This document shows positions 48,093-56,757 of a stretch of DNA of 64,000 nt, piece by piece. A model generated the notes under the pieces. The model saw only the letters and a list, made by a program, of their open reading frames with translations, was not told where the DNA came from and searched no databases. Position 1 is the stretch's first letter, and the number at the start of each line of letters is the position of its first letter. Origin of the DNA: an uncultured Oscillospiraceae bacterium (GTDB lineage Bacteria > Bacillota > Clostridia > Oscillospirales > Oscillospiraceae); assembly GCA_934512135.1 (NCBI GenBank), contig CAKSWT010000004.1, forward strand, positions 154,737-218,736, in the 5' to 3' direction. The position numbers were made by a program, and so were the translations under genes.

Positions 48093-50636
48093 ATGAAAAA
48101 ATGGCTGACCATACCGCTGGCCCTGGGCCTGCTGGTGGGGCTCTCCGCCTGTGGCGAGGCGACCGGGGAATCCGTCCCTGCCGCTCCCACCGCCGCCCAG
48201 ACCGAGGCTCCCTCCGCCGCCCCCTCTCAGGCCCCGGAGCCTCCCGCCTCTGCGCCCGACGCCTCCTCCCCGGAGGACAGTGCCGTGGATTCCGCCCTGG
48301 AGGTCCCTGCCGACGGCCCCACCATTGAACACGTCACCTACGGCGCAAACTATGTAGAGACCACCGCCACCAAGGATGACACCGTCAACAGCCCCTCCGC
48401 CTCCTCCAACGTCTCCGGCGTAACGCTGTCCGACGGCACTCAGATCACCGCCGAGGACGACGGGGTGCTGACCCTGGTCATCGACGGGGCACAGTACGAT
48501 ATTCTGGACTATTATCACCACAAGACGCCTCTGCCTGAGGGACAGTTCTCCTTTGAGAGCACCGCCGGCACGGCGGTCTGGACTGAAATGGGCAAGTTCA
48601 TGAACATGGCCGGGCAGACCGCCCAGTACACCTACCGCTCCGCACTGAAAATCGACGACAGCGGCATTGTGGACCGGGAGACGATTCCTGCTCTGCTGGG
48701 CCATGTGGATCTCTACACTGCCTCGTCCCTCCGGGGGGGCACACTGACCTCCAACGGTGCCTTCTTCAATGGCGTAATCGTGGATTCCGCACCCTATGAC
48801 ATCGGCCATGTAACCATCACCGGCAAGGGCGACGGCGCCAACGACTTCCAGGGCTCCGCCGCCATGATCTTGGCGGAGGGCTCCGCCGACGTGACCCTGC
48901 ACAATGCGGTGGTCCTGACCTCCGGCGTCATCCGCACGGCAGCCGCCGTCCGGGACTCCGGCATTCTGCGAATCCGCAACACCGTAATCTATACAGAGGA
49001 AACTCAGGACACCCAGGAGGAATACGACGCACTGGTGGTCCCCATGATGAAACGTACACCCTTTGCCCTGGGGCTGGAGGGTGTCGTCCGTGCCACCAAT
49101 GTGCTGGGGGCGGGACAGGGCATCTATTCCAACTCCTTGATCGTCTCCTCCGGCTGGGGCGTCCTGTCCACCGACTCCGGCAACGGCTATGACCAGACCG
49201 GCACCTATGCCCTGGACGTAAGCAACACCGTGGCCGGCACCGGCACCGTGGAGAAGGTCAAGGCCGGCACAGATTACTACGCCACCCGTACCGTGGACGG
49301 CGTGGAGTACGGCTACCTTCCCGGCGGCTCCGGCTATGTGGCCTATGCAGACTCCGGCGTGTGGGATCGGTTTGACAACGTGGACTTCTATGGCGGCAAT
49401 GAGGTCCAGATCATGGCCTCCTCCAACTCCTCCGCCTTCTACACCAACTCCACCCTGACCTCCGGTCACATCGGCGTCATGACCCAGCAGAACGCCGGCG
49501 GCACCATTTCCATTCAGGACTCCACCCTGAATGTGGCGGAAACCGGCGTCCAGATTAAGTCCGGCGCCGCCAACAACGGCTACACCAACGTGATTCTGGA
49601 CAACACCGAGGTGAACTTTACCGCCGACTCCAAGTGGGGCAAGACCCTGGTGGAGCTGGTGGAATCCGACGACGCAGGCAACCCCGGCAACACCTCCTTT
49701 ACCGTCAACGACACCGGCGACGAGGCCACCACCGCCACTGCCACCGCCGCCGTGGACAATTCCTCCGCCACCCTGAAAAACGGTGTCTACACCGGAAACA
49801 TTTGGAACAACATCTATAACAAATATCAGATTCTGGACGTGACCTTGACGGAGAACACCACCCTCAACGGCACCATTTCCTCCTCCTATGGCTATCACCT
49901 AAATGATGACGGCACCCGGATGAAAAACGGCACCGAGCTTCAGTGCGACACCACCGGCAACTACCTGACCTCCGGAGTCAGCGACTATCACAAGATCGGC
50001 GCCCAGTACAATGTGGCCAATCCCCAGATCAACAACCCGGTGAACGTCTCCGTGGTGAACGGCTCCGTATGGAACGTGGTGCTGGCAGACGGCACCTGCG
50101 GCGAGGCGGACGCCTGCTACATCGGCGATCTCACGGTGGATCAAACCTCCTCCCTCACCGCCGACGAGCCTGTGACCATCCATGTCTACGGCAAAAAAGA
50201 CATAAAGGGCGAAATCAGCAAGAACATCACCATTGTAGAAGAGGAATACACCGCCCCTGACTGCACCACCAACACCCTCACCGCAGTGGACATGGCCGAT
50301 CCCCGGCACACTGCCACCTTTGTATTCGTGGATGAGGACGGCGCTCCTGTAAACGGCGCGGCAACCTTTGGCGCCTACAAGGCCTTCGCCACCAGCTATT
50401 TCTCCCTGTCCTTCAACGGCTATGAGATGATCTCCATGGACGTCACCGAAGGCTCCGCCACCATCCGCCCCATCACAGAGGACGACCCGGACGGCTACTA
50501 CGGCGAATATGACTACAACATCGCCATGGACTCCGACTGCACCGTCACCGTGGTGGTGAAGGCCGCCTCCGGCGGCATGGGCGGCCCCGGTGGCCCCGGC
50601 GGCCCTGGTGGCCCCGGCGGTCCTCCTGCTCCCTAA
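48093..50636 (+). CDS. Large surface lipoprotein, probable beta-helix, Gly/Pro-rich tail
   Basis: An 847-residue exported lipoprotein. Signal MKKWLTIPLALGLLVG with lipobox LSAC (Cys20), an Ala/Pro/Ser linker (~25-75), then a long region of short Thr/Asn/Gly-rich strands such as DVTLHNAVVLTSGVIR and NVDFYGGNEVQIMAS, typical of right-handed beta-helix proteins. The C-terminal ~90 residues look like an Ig-like or carboxypeptidase-regulatory-like domain, and the protein ends in GGMGGPGG-type repeats. The start at 48093 follows AAGGAG. It is a single-gene unit. The substrate, if any, is unknown; carbohydrate binding or adhesion is plausible. Confidence 0.8.
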   Translation: MKKWLTIPLALGLLVGLSACGEATGESVPAAPTAAQTEAPSAAPSQAPEPPASAPDASSPEDSAVDSALEVPADGPTIEHVTYGANYVETTATKDDTVNSPSASSNVSGVTLSDGTQITAEDDGVLTLVIDGAQYDILDYYHHKTPLPEGQFSFESTAGTAVWTEMGKFMNMAGQTAQYTYRSALKIDDSGIVDRETIPALLGHVDLYTASSLRGGTLTSNGAFFNGVIVDSAPYDIGHVTITGKGDGANDFQGSAAMILAEGSADVTLHNAVVLTSGVIRTAAAVRDSGILRIRNTVIYTEETQDTQEEYDALVVPMMKRTPFALGLEGVVRATNVLGAGQGIYSNSLIVSSGWGVLSTDSGNGYDQTGTYALDVSNTVAGTGTVEKVKAGTDYYATRTVDGVEYGYLPGGSGYVAYADSGVWDRFDNVDFYGGNEVQIMASSNSSAFYTNSTLTSGHIGVMTQQNAGGTISIQDSTLNVAETGVQIKSGAANNGYTNVILDNTEVNFTADSKWGKTLVELVESDDAGNPGNTSFTVNDTGDEATTATATAAVDNSSATLKNGVYTGNIWNNIYNKYQILDVTLTENTTLNGTISSSYGYHLNDDGTRMKNGTELQCDTTGNYLTSGVSDYHKIGAQYNVANPQINNPVNVSVVNGSVWNVVLADGTCGEADACYIGDLTVDQTSSLTADEPVTIHVYGKKDIKGEISKNITIVEEEYTAPDCTTNTLTAVDMADPRHTATFVFVDEDGAPVNGAATFGAYKAFATSYFSLSFNGYEMISMDVTEGSATIRPITEDDPDGYYGEYDYNIAMDSDCTVTVVVKAASGGMGGPGGPGGPGGPGGPPAP

Positions 50637-50647
50637 GCCATATTGCT

Positions 50648-50697
50648 CTGTCCCCTGCCGGAAGCTGTTCCGGCAGGGGACAGATTTGCTTTTTTTC
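50648..50697 (+). terminator. Strong terminator after lipoprotein gene
   Basis: Perfect 16-bp stem CTGTCCCCTGCCGGAA / TTCCGGCAGGGGACAG with a 4-nt loop, then ATTTGC and a seven-T run. Confidence 0.95.
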
Positions 50698-50708
50698 GGG
50701 GCTTTCGG

Positions 50709-50714
50709 TATAAT
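50709..50714 (+). promoter_or_regulatory. -10 box of Y-family polymerase gene
   Basis: TATAAT, 52 nt before the ATG; no good -35 and no GAAC-N4-GTTC LexA box was seen. Confidence 0.5.
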
Positions 50715-50765
50715 ATAAGACAGTAGACGATCAAAGGGGCATCGGGCAGAAAGGAAGGGATTCCC

Positions 50766-52268
50766 ATGGATAAATGGTATCTGGCCATTGACTTAAAATC
50801 CTTCTTTGCCTCGGTGGAGTGCGTGGAACGGGGACTTAACCCTCTCACCACCAATCTTGTGGTGGCAGATCCCAATCGCACGGAAAAAACCATCTGCCTG
50901 GCGGTCTCCCCCAGTCTCAAGGCCTATGGCATCTCCGGCCGAGCCAGGCTGTTTGAGGTGATCCAGCAGGTGGAGCAGGTCAACCGTCAGCGGCTGGCCC
51001 ACGCCCCGGGACAGCAGTTCACCGGTTCCTCCTCTCATGATCCTGATGTGCAGTCCCACCCGGAGCTGAAGCTGGACTATATTGTGGCTCCCCCCCGGAT
51101 GTCCTATTATATGGCCTATAGCTCCAAGGTCTATCAGATCTATCTCCGCTATGTGGCGCCGGAGGACATCCATGCCTACTCCATTGACGAGGTGTTCATT
51201 GATATCACGCCCTACCTCTCCACCTACCGATGCACGCCCCATGAGCTGGCCCAGCGAATGATTCACCACGTTCTGCGTGCCACAGGCATCACCGCCACTG
51301 CGGGCATTGGCACCAATCTCTACCTCAGCAAGGTGGCCATGGACATTGTTGCCAAGCACACAGCGCCCGACGCCCAGGGCGTTCGTATAGCGGAGCTGGA
51401 CGAGGGCCGCTATCGGGAGCTGCTGTGGAATCATCAGCCCATTACCGACTTCTGGCGGGTGGGCCGTGGCTATGCCCGGCGGCTGGATTCCGTGGGAATC
51501 CACACCATGGGAGACATCGCCCGCTGCTCCGTCAGCCCTCCGGAGACCTATCCCAATCGGGAGCTGCTTTACAAGCTGTTCGGGGTCAACGCCCGGTTCC
51601 TGATCGACCACGCCTGGGGCTGGGAGCCCTGCACCATTGCAGACATCAAGGCCTATCGGCCCAGGACCAAAAGTCTCTCCTCGGGACAGGTGCTCCAGAC
51701 CCCTTATCCCAGCCAACAGGCCCGGCTGGTAACCCAAGAGATGACCGATTCCCTGGCGCTGGAGCTGGTTTCCAAGGCGCTGGTAACCAGCCAGCTGACC
51801 TTAACCATCGGCTATGACATAGAAAACCTTCAGCGGTCGGACATCTCTTATTCCGGCCCGGTGGTCACAGACGGCTATGGCCGGCGGATTCCCAAGCACG
51901 GCCACGGCACCGTAAACCTCAAGCCGGCCACTGCCTCGGGCAGGACCCTCTGCCGGGAGGTGCTGGCGCTGTTCGACCGAATCGCAAACCCTGCGCTGCT
52001 GGTCCGCCGAATCACCCTGTCCGCCAATCGGCTGCTGCCGGAATCCCAGGCCGCCGTCTCCGAGCCGTTCCAGCAGCTGGACCTGTTTGCCGAGGAATCG
52101 GCACAGTCCCGAGAGGCATCCGGCCAGGAGAAGGAGCGCAGCGTACAAAATACCATCCTCACCCTGCGAAAAAAGTATGGGAAGAACACGGTGCTCAAGG
52201 GCATGAACTTCAAAAAGGGCGCCACCGCCATCGCCCGAAACGGTCAGATCGGCGGGCATAAGGCATAG
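50766..52268 (+). CDS. Y-family translesion DNA polymerase (UmuC/UvrX-like)
   Basis: A 500-residue error-prone polymerase. The catalytic palm shows AIDLKSFFASVECVERG (metal Asp9) and AYSIDEVFIDIT (Asp-Glu pair), the finger and HhH region follows, and a canonical beta-clamp motif QLDLF lies at 437-441. The N-terminal insert after FEVIQQVEQVNRQR is typical of the Gram-positive UvrX/UmuC type, longer than DinB. No partner gene is adjacent. Ribosome site GGAAGGG. Confidence 0.92.
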   Translation: MDKWYLAIDLKSFFASVECVERGLNPLTTNLVVADPNRTEKTICLAVSPSLKAYGISGRARLFEVIQQVEQVNRQRLAHAPGQQFTGSSSHDPDVQSHPELKLDYIVAPPRMSYYMAYSSKVYQIYLRYVAPEDIHAYSIDEVFIDITPYLSTYRCTPHELAQRMIHHVLRATGITATAGIGTNLYLSKVAMDIVAKHTAPDAQGVRIAELDEGRYRELLWNHQPITDFWRVGRGYARRLDSVGIHTMGDIARCSVSPPETYPNRELLYKLFGVNARFLIDHAWGWEPCTIADIKAYRPRTKSLSSGQVLQTPYPSQQARLVTQEMTDSLALELVSKALVTSQLTLTIGYDIENLQRSDISYSGPVVTDGYGRRIPKHGHGTVNLKPATASGRTLCREVLALFDRIANPALLVRRITLSANRLLPESQAAVSEPFQQLDLFAEESAQSREASGQEKERSVQNTILTLRKKYGKNTVLKGMNFKKGATAIARNGQIGGHKA

Positions 52269-52312
52269 GCACACAAAAATTCCCGCATCAGGCCGCCGTC
52301 CCGATGTCGAAG

Positions 52313-52344
52313 ACGCCCCCCGGCGCTGCGGCGCCGGGGGGCGT
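52313..52344. terminator. Hairpin between convergent genes
   Basis: Perfect 14-bp GC-rich stem ACGCCCCCCGGCGC / GCGCCGGGGGGCGT, TGCG loop, between the polymerase stop and the convergent lipoprotein stop. Confidence 0.78.
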
Positions 52345-52358
52345 TGATCTAATTTCGG

Positions 52359-54065
52359 TCAGCCTGCCAGATAGGCGTCATAGGCCTCCTGGTAAAGCTC
52401 TGTCATACGGGTCAGACCCATGCCGTTGGCGTCCTCAATGAGCGCCCGGTAGCCTGCCTCGTCCAGGTCGCCGGTGACCACCCGTACAGCTCCCTCGGAG
52501 AAGAGGGTCAGCACATCACTGGCCAGGTTGTTGAACTCGGTGTTGGCCTCTGCGGTAAGGCTCACCCCAGCGGGCAGCCGCATGGCCTTGTCGCCGCCGT
52601 GCTCCGTCCAATACTTAATGCCCTCCACAGACTCCTTGGCGCCGATAAGCTCATAGTACTCCATGTCCGCGCAGGTGGGCATCCACTGGGCAGCGCCGTA
52701 CCACAGCAGGGCGTTGTTGATGGACCAGTCAGGGTTATTGGTGAGGCCGTCTGTCAGCTCCACCTTTCCGTCAGCCGTCAGGGTGTAGCCCTCTCCCTCC
52801 ATGCCGTACAGGCCGTTGCGTCGGCCCTCTGTGGTGTAGCAGTAGTTGATCATTTCCATGGCCAGCTCCGGCTTTTCACAGGCGGTGGTCAGGAACAGCA
52901 TGCCGTTTCTGGAAGCGGTGGACCGCTCCGCCACATGGCACTCATAGTCAGTGAGGGCAATGGGCGAGACCCGATAATCGGGGTCGTCGGCGTTGCTGCG
53001 GTTGGCGGGATCCAGCTCCCGGAAGCCGTCAGACCATACGCCGCACTTGCCAGAGTAATAAGAGGACTCCCAGTTGCCAAATTCGCGGCCGGTGCTCATA
53101 AAGTCATCGGTGATGAGCTTCTCGTTGTAGAGATGGTTCAGATACACCAGATATTCCACAAAGTTGTCCGAGGCGAAGCAGGCCACAACCTCCTTGCCCT
53201 CCGGCTCCGTGAGCTGATAGTCCATGCTGCGCATCCCCGCATAGGACACATTGAAGGAACCGCTGAGTCCCGTCTCCAGACCGAAGTTCATGAGAATCGG
53301 CATGGCCGCCCCCATTTCCGACTGGAACTGGTGCAGAATATCCTCCAGCCCCTCCCGGTTGGTGGGAGCCTCCAGGCCCAGCTTATCCAGCCAGTCCTGA
53401 CGGATGACGATTCCCTTTTCCACCACGTCCGCCGCCTGGCTGACAAATACACAAACGGTGCCGTCCGGATTTGTGGCGCTTGCCGCAAGCTCCGGATCTC
53501 CGTCCATCAGTGCCTTGTAGTCCGGCGCATGCTCCTCCAGCAGCGGAACCATGTCAAAGAGGATCCCGTCATGGATCGCGCCGGTGAGATTGTTTCCATA
53601 GCTGCCCAGGCCGGTGTAGAAATCGGTCATATCTCCGGAGGCCAGCATAATATTGGTCTTTTCCTCTGCGGTGGCCTCTCCCAGCATATTAAATTCAATG
53701 GCGCAGCCGGTGGCCTCTGCCAGTCCCCGATATGCCGAGGTCACGGAGAAGTCATCGTCCCCCAGCACCTGGAGCACATTGTTCCGCAGGGTGGCGGTCA
53801 TGGTAAAGGTGTAGCTTTCCTCCAGGGGATACTCAATCACATGGGCAGGCGTCGCTTCCTCCTCCATGGAGGCCTCCTGGACACTGGCAGGCGCCGCAGT
53901 TTGGTCAGAACCGGGGGCTGCCTCCGTGGGGGCGGGCATTGCCTCTGAGGCCGCCGCTTCAGGGGCCGAGACGCTGCCGACAGAGGGCGAAGCCGTCTTA
54001 CCGCCGCAGGCGCACAGGGACACCAGCAGGGACAGGGACAGGAGTGTAGCAAGAATCTTCTTCAT
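52359..54065 (-). CDS. Orphan carbohydrate-type ABC solute-binding lipoprotein (SBP family 1)
   Basis: A 568-residue exported lipoprotein: signal MKKILATLLSLSLLV with lipobox SLCAC, an Ala/Glu/Pro-rich linker to ~75, then an LplA/YtcQ-type binding fold (TGLGSYGNNLTGAIHDG, VIRQDWLDKLGLEAPT, and a late TACEKPELAMEMINYCY). No transport genes flank it. It has a good promoter and a long (~120 nt) leader. The ligand is unknown; the fold suggests an oligosaccharide. Confidence 0.85.
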   Translation of the reverse strand: MKKILATLLSLSLLVSLCACGGKTASPSVGSVSAPEAAASEAMPAPTEAAPGSDQTAAPASVQEASMEEEATPAHVIEYPLEESYTFTMTATLRNNVLQVLGDDDFSVTSAYRGLAEATGCAIEFNMLGEATAEEKTNIMLASGDMTDFYTGLGSYGNNLTGAIHDGILFDMVPLLEEHAPDYKALMDGDPELAASATNPDGTVCVFVSQAADVVEKGIVIRQDWLDKLGLEAPTNREGLEDILHQFQSEMGAAMPILMNFGLETGLSGSFNVSYAGMRSMDYQLTEPEGKEVVACFASDNFVEYLVYLNHLYNEKLITDDFMSTGREFGNWESSYYSGKCGVWSDGFRELDPANRSNADDPDYRVSPIALTDYECHVAERSTASRNGMLFLTTACEKPELAMEMINYCYTTEGRRNGLYGMEGEGYTLTADGKVELTDGLTNNPDWSINNALLWYGAAQWMPTCADMEYYELIGAKESVEGIKYWTEHGGDKAMRLPAGVSLTAEANTEFNNLASDVLTLFSEGAVRVVTGDLDEAGYRALIEDANGMGLTRMTELYQEAYDAYLAG

Positions 54066-54189
54066 TTGTAATCCTCCAATCTGGTTTCATTGATACGGAT
54101 TCCCCATGCTGTTTTCTCTGCCGCAGTCTCGAGAAAACGCCGGGTTTCCAGACGAAACCGCATGGTCGGTACGGTCCGCCTCTATGCCC
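54066..54189 (-). promoter_or_regulatory. Structured leader of SBP family 1 gene
   Basis: The leader between the promoter (54190-54218) and the ATG holds a perfect 8-bp inverted repeat GTTTTCTC...GAGAAAAC (54111-54138) and next to it CGGTTTC...GAAACCCG (54139-54158). I cannot match it to a known riboswitch class. Confidence 0.5.
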
Positions 54190-54218
54190 AATATACCATG
54201 CTCGGCACCCCTGTGCAA
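54190..54218 (-). promoter_or_regulatory. Sigma-A promoter of SBP family 1 gene
   Basis: On the minus strand: -35 TTGCAC (54213-54218), 17-nt spacer, -10 TATATT (54190-54195). The rest of the 346-nt gap up to 54411 holds the divergent promoter and nothing else recognised. Confidence 0.75.
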
Positions 54219-54351
54219 GGACTCCCATCTATCAAAAGTTGCGGATTGTATTATAAAAAATGAGGCATCCTGGCATTTTTTGTGCAAAAAAGCAGGGAAC
54301 TGTTCCCCTGTCAGTTTCCGGGCCAATCCGTTTCTCCGGAGGAATTTCCCC

Positions 54352-54380
54352 TTGCGTTTTTCGCACATCTGCTGTATAAT
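54352..54380 (+). promoter_or_regulatory. Sigma-A promoter of DUF134-NifX gene
   Basis: -35 TTGCGT (54352-54357), 17-nt spacer, -10 TATAAT (54375-54380). Confidence 0.85.
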
Positions 54381-54411
54381 CGGTATATACCGAAAACAAG
54401 GAGGCGTATCC

Positions 54412-55182
54412 ATGGCCAGACCACCGCGATGTCGAAGAATATGCGGCACCCCCCAGGTGGAGCGTTTCTGTCCGGACGGTGGCGCACAGAGAGAACCCAT
54501 CCTGCTGACCCTGGATGAATTTGAGGTCATCCGGCTGGTCGATTTGGAATCGAAAACCCATGAGCAATGCGCTGTGCAGATGGATATTTCCCGGTCCACC
54601 GTACAGGAAATCTACGAAAATGCCCGGCGCAAAATTGCCGCGTGCCTTGTCTACGGGAAGCCGCTTCACATCACCGGGGGAAATTACCGTGTCTGTGACG
54701 GCCAGGAGCATCCCCGATGCGGCGGCTGCCCCACAAAGACACCCATGCCCGGGAAATCCAATCATCTATGCAAAGGAGATTTTATGATGAAAATCGCAGT
54801 TACCTATGAAAACGGCCAGATTTTTCAGCATTTTGGCCACACCCAGCAGTTTAAGCTCTACGATGTTGCCGAGGGCAAGATTCTTTCCACCCAGGTGGTG
54901 GACACCAACGGCAGCGGCCACGGAGCCCTGGCCGGCTTCCTGATGCAGCACGGCGTAAGCACGCTGATTTGCGGCGGCATCGGCGGCGGTGCCCAGGTTG
55001 CGCTGGCCAACGCCGGTATCCGGCTCTACGGCGGCGTCCACGGCGAGGCTGATGCTGCGGTGGAGGCTCTGCTGGAGAATCGTCTGGGCTACAATCCCAA
55101 CGTCCACTGCGACCACCACGACCAGGGACACGGCGCAGGCGGCCACAGCTGCGGCAGCCACGGCTGCGGCCAGCACAGCTGA
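54412..55182 (+). CDS. DUF134 HTH - NifX/NifB-like domain fusion, His-rich tail
   Basis: A 256-residue protein in one open frame. Residues 1-~110 are a DUF134 domain: MARPPRCRRICG, a helix-turn-helix LTLDEFEVIRLVDLES and DISRSTVQEIYENARRKIA, and a Cys cluster CGGCPTKTP. Residues ~125-225 are a dinitrogenase iron-molybdenum cofactor (NifX-like) domain: MMKIAVTYENGQIFQHFGH. It ends in a His/Cys/Gly tail. Inside the frame an AAAGGAG stands 5-8 nt before tandem ATGs at 54784 and 54787, so the NifX part may also be made alone. In most clostridia the two parts are separate genes. Probably an iron-sulfur or metal-linked regulator; no nitrogenase genes are present. Confidence 0.82.
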   Translation: MARPPRCRRICGTPQVERFCPDGGAQREPILLTLDEFEVIRLVDLESKTHEQCAVQMDISRSTVQEIYENARRKIAACLVYGKPLHITGGNYRVCDGQEHPRCGGCPTKTPMPGKSNHLCKGDFMMKIAVTYENGQIFQHFGHTQQFKLYDVAEGKILSTQVVDTNGSGHGALAGFLMQHGVSTLICGGIGGGAQVALANAGIRLYGGVHGEADAAVEALLENRLGYNPNVHCDHHDQGHGAGGHSCGSHGCGQHS

Positions 55183-55337
55183 GACGGACCTATGCCTCCT
55201 CCCCTTTTGGCCTGCCCCGCCAGGAGTAGATTGCTCAGCCCATCTCCTCCGCCTGGGAGGCCGTGGCACAGATGCTGAGGGGCTTGCCCAGGAGGGCCTG
55301 GTGGCGCGAAAACGGGGAACAATTCTGCTGCGAGATA
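55183..55337. other. Gene-free stretch with possible structure
   Basis: A GC-rich stretch between the fusion gene and the rubrerythrin promoter. It contains several self-complementary runs (GCCTGGGAGGCC, GCCCAGGAGGGCC) but no recognised gene or RNA family. Confidence 0.3.
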
Positions 55338-55366
55338 TTGACGGTCCCAGAAAATTAAGATAAAAT
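55338..55366 (+). promoter_or_regulatory. Sigma-A promoter of rubrerythrin operon
   Basis: -35 TTGACG (55338-55343), 17-nt spacer, -10 TAAAAT (55361-55366). No clear PerR box was seen. Confidence 0.8.
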
Positions 55367-55427
55367 GGATATGTCCCAGAATGAGAATCGTCATGCGGCT
55401 AACGCAACATGGAAAGGAGCATCCACC

Positions 55428-55970
55428 ATGAAGGAAAACAAGTACGCAGGGACTCAGACGGAAAAGAACCTGATGACGGCCTTTGCCGGTGAGTCGGAAG
55501 CCCGCAATAAGTACACCTATTTTGCCTCCACGGCAAAAAAGGAGGGCTACGAGCAGATCGCAGCCCTGTTTCTGAAAACCGCCGACAACGAAAAGGAGCA
55601 CGCAAAGCTCTGGTTCAAGGAGCTAAACGGCATCGGGGACACCGCCGAGAACCTGCTCGCCGCCGCCCAGGGAGAGAACTACGAATGGACGGATATGTAC
55701 GAGGGCTTCGCAAAAACCGCCGATGAGGAGGGCTTCCACGAGCTGGCCCAGCGGTTCCGTCTGGTGGCCGCCATTGAACGGCACCATGAGGAGCGCTACC
55801 GGGCGCTGCTGCACAATGTGGAGATGGCCCAGGTCTTTGCCAAAAGCCAGGTCAAGGTGTGGGAGTGCCGCAACTGCGGTCACATCGTCATTGGGGAAAC
55901 CGCCCCGGAGGTCTGTCCCGCCTGCAGTCATCCCCAGAGCTACTTTGAAATTCACGCGGAAAACTACTGA
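55428..55970 (+). CDS. rbr: Rubrerythrin
   Basis: A 180-residue non-heme iron peroxidase that reduces H2O2 in anaerobes. Diiron ligands lie in FAGESEARNKY, NEKEHAKLWF and the later ERHHEERYRALL; the C-terminal rubredoxin site is CRNCGHIVIG and CPACSHP. The start at 55428 follows AAAGGAG with 8 nt spacing. Followed 13 nt later by superoxide reductase, forming an oxidative-stress operon. Confidence 0.95.
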   Translation: MKENKYAGTQTEKNLMTAFAGESEARNKYTYFASTAKKEGYEQIAALFLKTADNEKEHAKLWFKELNGIGDTAENLLAAAQGENYEWTDMYEGFAKTADEEGFHELAQRFRLVAAIERHHEERYRALLHNVEMAQVFAKSQVKVWECRNCGHIVIGETAPEVCPACSHPQSYFEIHAENY

Positions 55971-55983
55971 TGGAGGACTTACC

Positions 55984-56358
55984 ATGGAACAGAAGTTTTA
56001 TATTTGCAAGCATTGCGGCAACATCATCGCCAAGGTCAAGGACAAGGGTGTTCCTGTGGTTTGCTGCGGGGAGAAGATGACTGAGATCATCCCCGGCACC
56101 ACCGATGCCGCCCTGGAAAAGCACGTTCCCGTCTGGACGGTGGAGGGCAACATCGTCCGTGTGAAGGTCGGTGCAGCCGAGCATCCCATGCTACCGGAGC
56201 ACTACATCGAGTGGGTGTCCATCCACACCATGGAGGGCAACCAGCGGAAGGAGCTGCATCCCGGGGAGAAGCCCGAGGTCTGCTTCGCCCTCTGTCAGGG
56301 CGATGAGGTGAAGGCGGCCTACGCCTACTGTAATCTCCACAGTCTGTGGAAGGGATAA
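55984..56358 (+). CDS. Superoxide reductase (desulfoferrodoxin)
   Basis: A 124-residue 2Fe-type enzyme that reduces superoxide to H2O2, which the preceding rubrerythrin can remove. The N-terminal desulforedoxin site is CKHCG and VVCCGEKM; the catalytic iron ligands are the His in LEKHVPVW, those in EHPMLPEHYIEW, and the late Cys and His in YCNLHSLW. GGAGG stands 7 nt before the ATG. Confidence 0.95.
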   Translation: MEQKFYICKHCGNIIAKVKDKGVPVVCCGEKMTEIIPGTTDAALEKHVPVWTVEGNIVRVKVGAAEHPMLPEHYIEWVSIHTMEGNQRKELHPGEKPEVCFALCQGDEVKAAYAYCNLHSLWKG

Positions 56359-56363
56359 CAATT

Positions 56364-56399
56364 AAAAATCCGGCGCCGAGCTCGGCGTCGGATTTTTTT
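56364..56399. terminator. Bidirectional terminator
   Basis: Stem AAATCCGGCGCCGA / TCGGCGTCGGATTT with T-runs on both strands, between the superoxide reductase and the convergent DUF2087 gene. Confidence 0.9.
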
Positions 56400-56420
56400 G
56401 CTGTCGAAGCGCCTTCCGGC

Positions 56421-56729
56421 TCAGCAGTACCGCTCCATCAGTTCCTCCAGGGCGGGAATTTGATCCGCCCGCCAATAGCGGCTGCAATCCACAGTTCTGT
56501 TCAGCAGCGCCTTGTTGTAAAGCTCCCGCCGAAGGGTGGCCGGGTCGTGAAACAGCGTCCACCGGTCCAGCAGATCGTTGAGCTCCGGCTCCGTATAGGA
56601 CTGCCCCGGCTGAATTTTCCCCGCCAAATACCACAGGGCCATTAGCTTCTTTTTGTGCTTTGCAGGAAGGGCAATCAGCCGCCCCTGGGGATCCAAAAAC
56701 GGGGTCAGCTCCCATAATTCATGGTTCAC
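56421..56729 (-). CDS. DUF2087 domain protein, GTG start
   Basis: A 102-residue protein with the DUF2087 pattern RLIALPAKHKKKLMALWYLA, SYTEPELNDLLDRW, DPATLRRELYNKALLNR. The domain is often fused to transcription regulators. AAAGGAG stands 7 nt before GTG 56729; the longer ATG reading runs back into the kinase gene. Last gene of the trmB-response regulator-kinase string. Function unknown. Confidence 0.8.
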   Translation of the reverse strand: MNHELWELTPFLDPQGRLIALPAKHKKKLMALWYLAGKIQPGQSYTEPELNDLLDRWTLFHDPATLRRELYNKALLNRTVDCSRYWRADQIPALEELMERYC

Positions 56730-56757
56730 CTTTATTCTCCTTTGAGATTGTTCTCGG

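Noticed and set aside
48000..49898. Minus-strand open frame opposite the beta-helix lipoprotein (632 codons)
   Set aside because: Gly/Val-rich shadow of the Thr/Asn-rich real protein; no start signals.
55338..55427. PerR or Fur box before rubrerythrin
   Set aside because: GAGAATCGTCAT is only a partial match and not a clear dyad.
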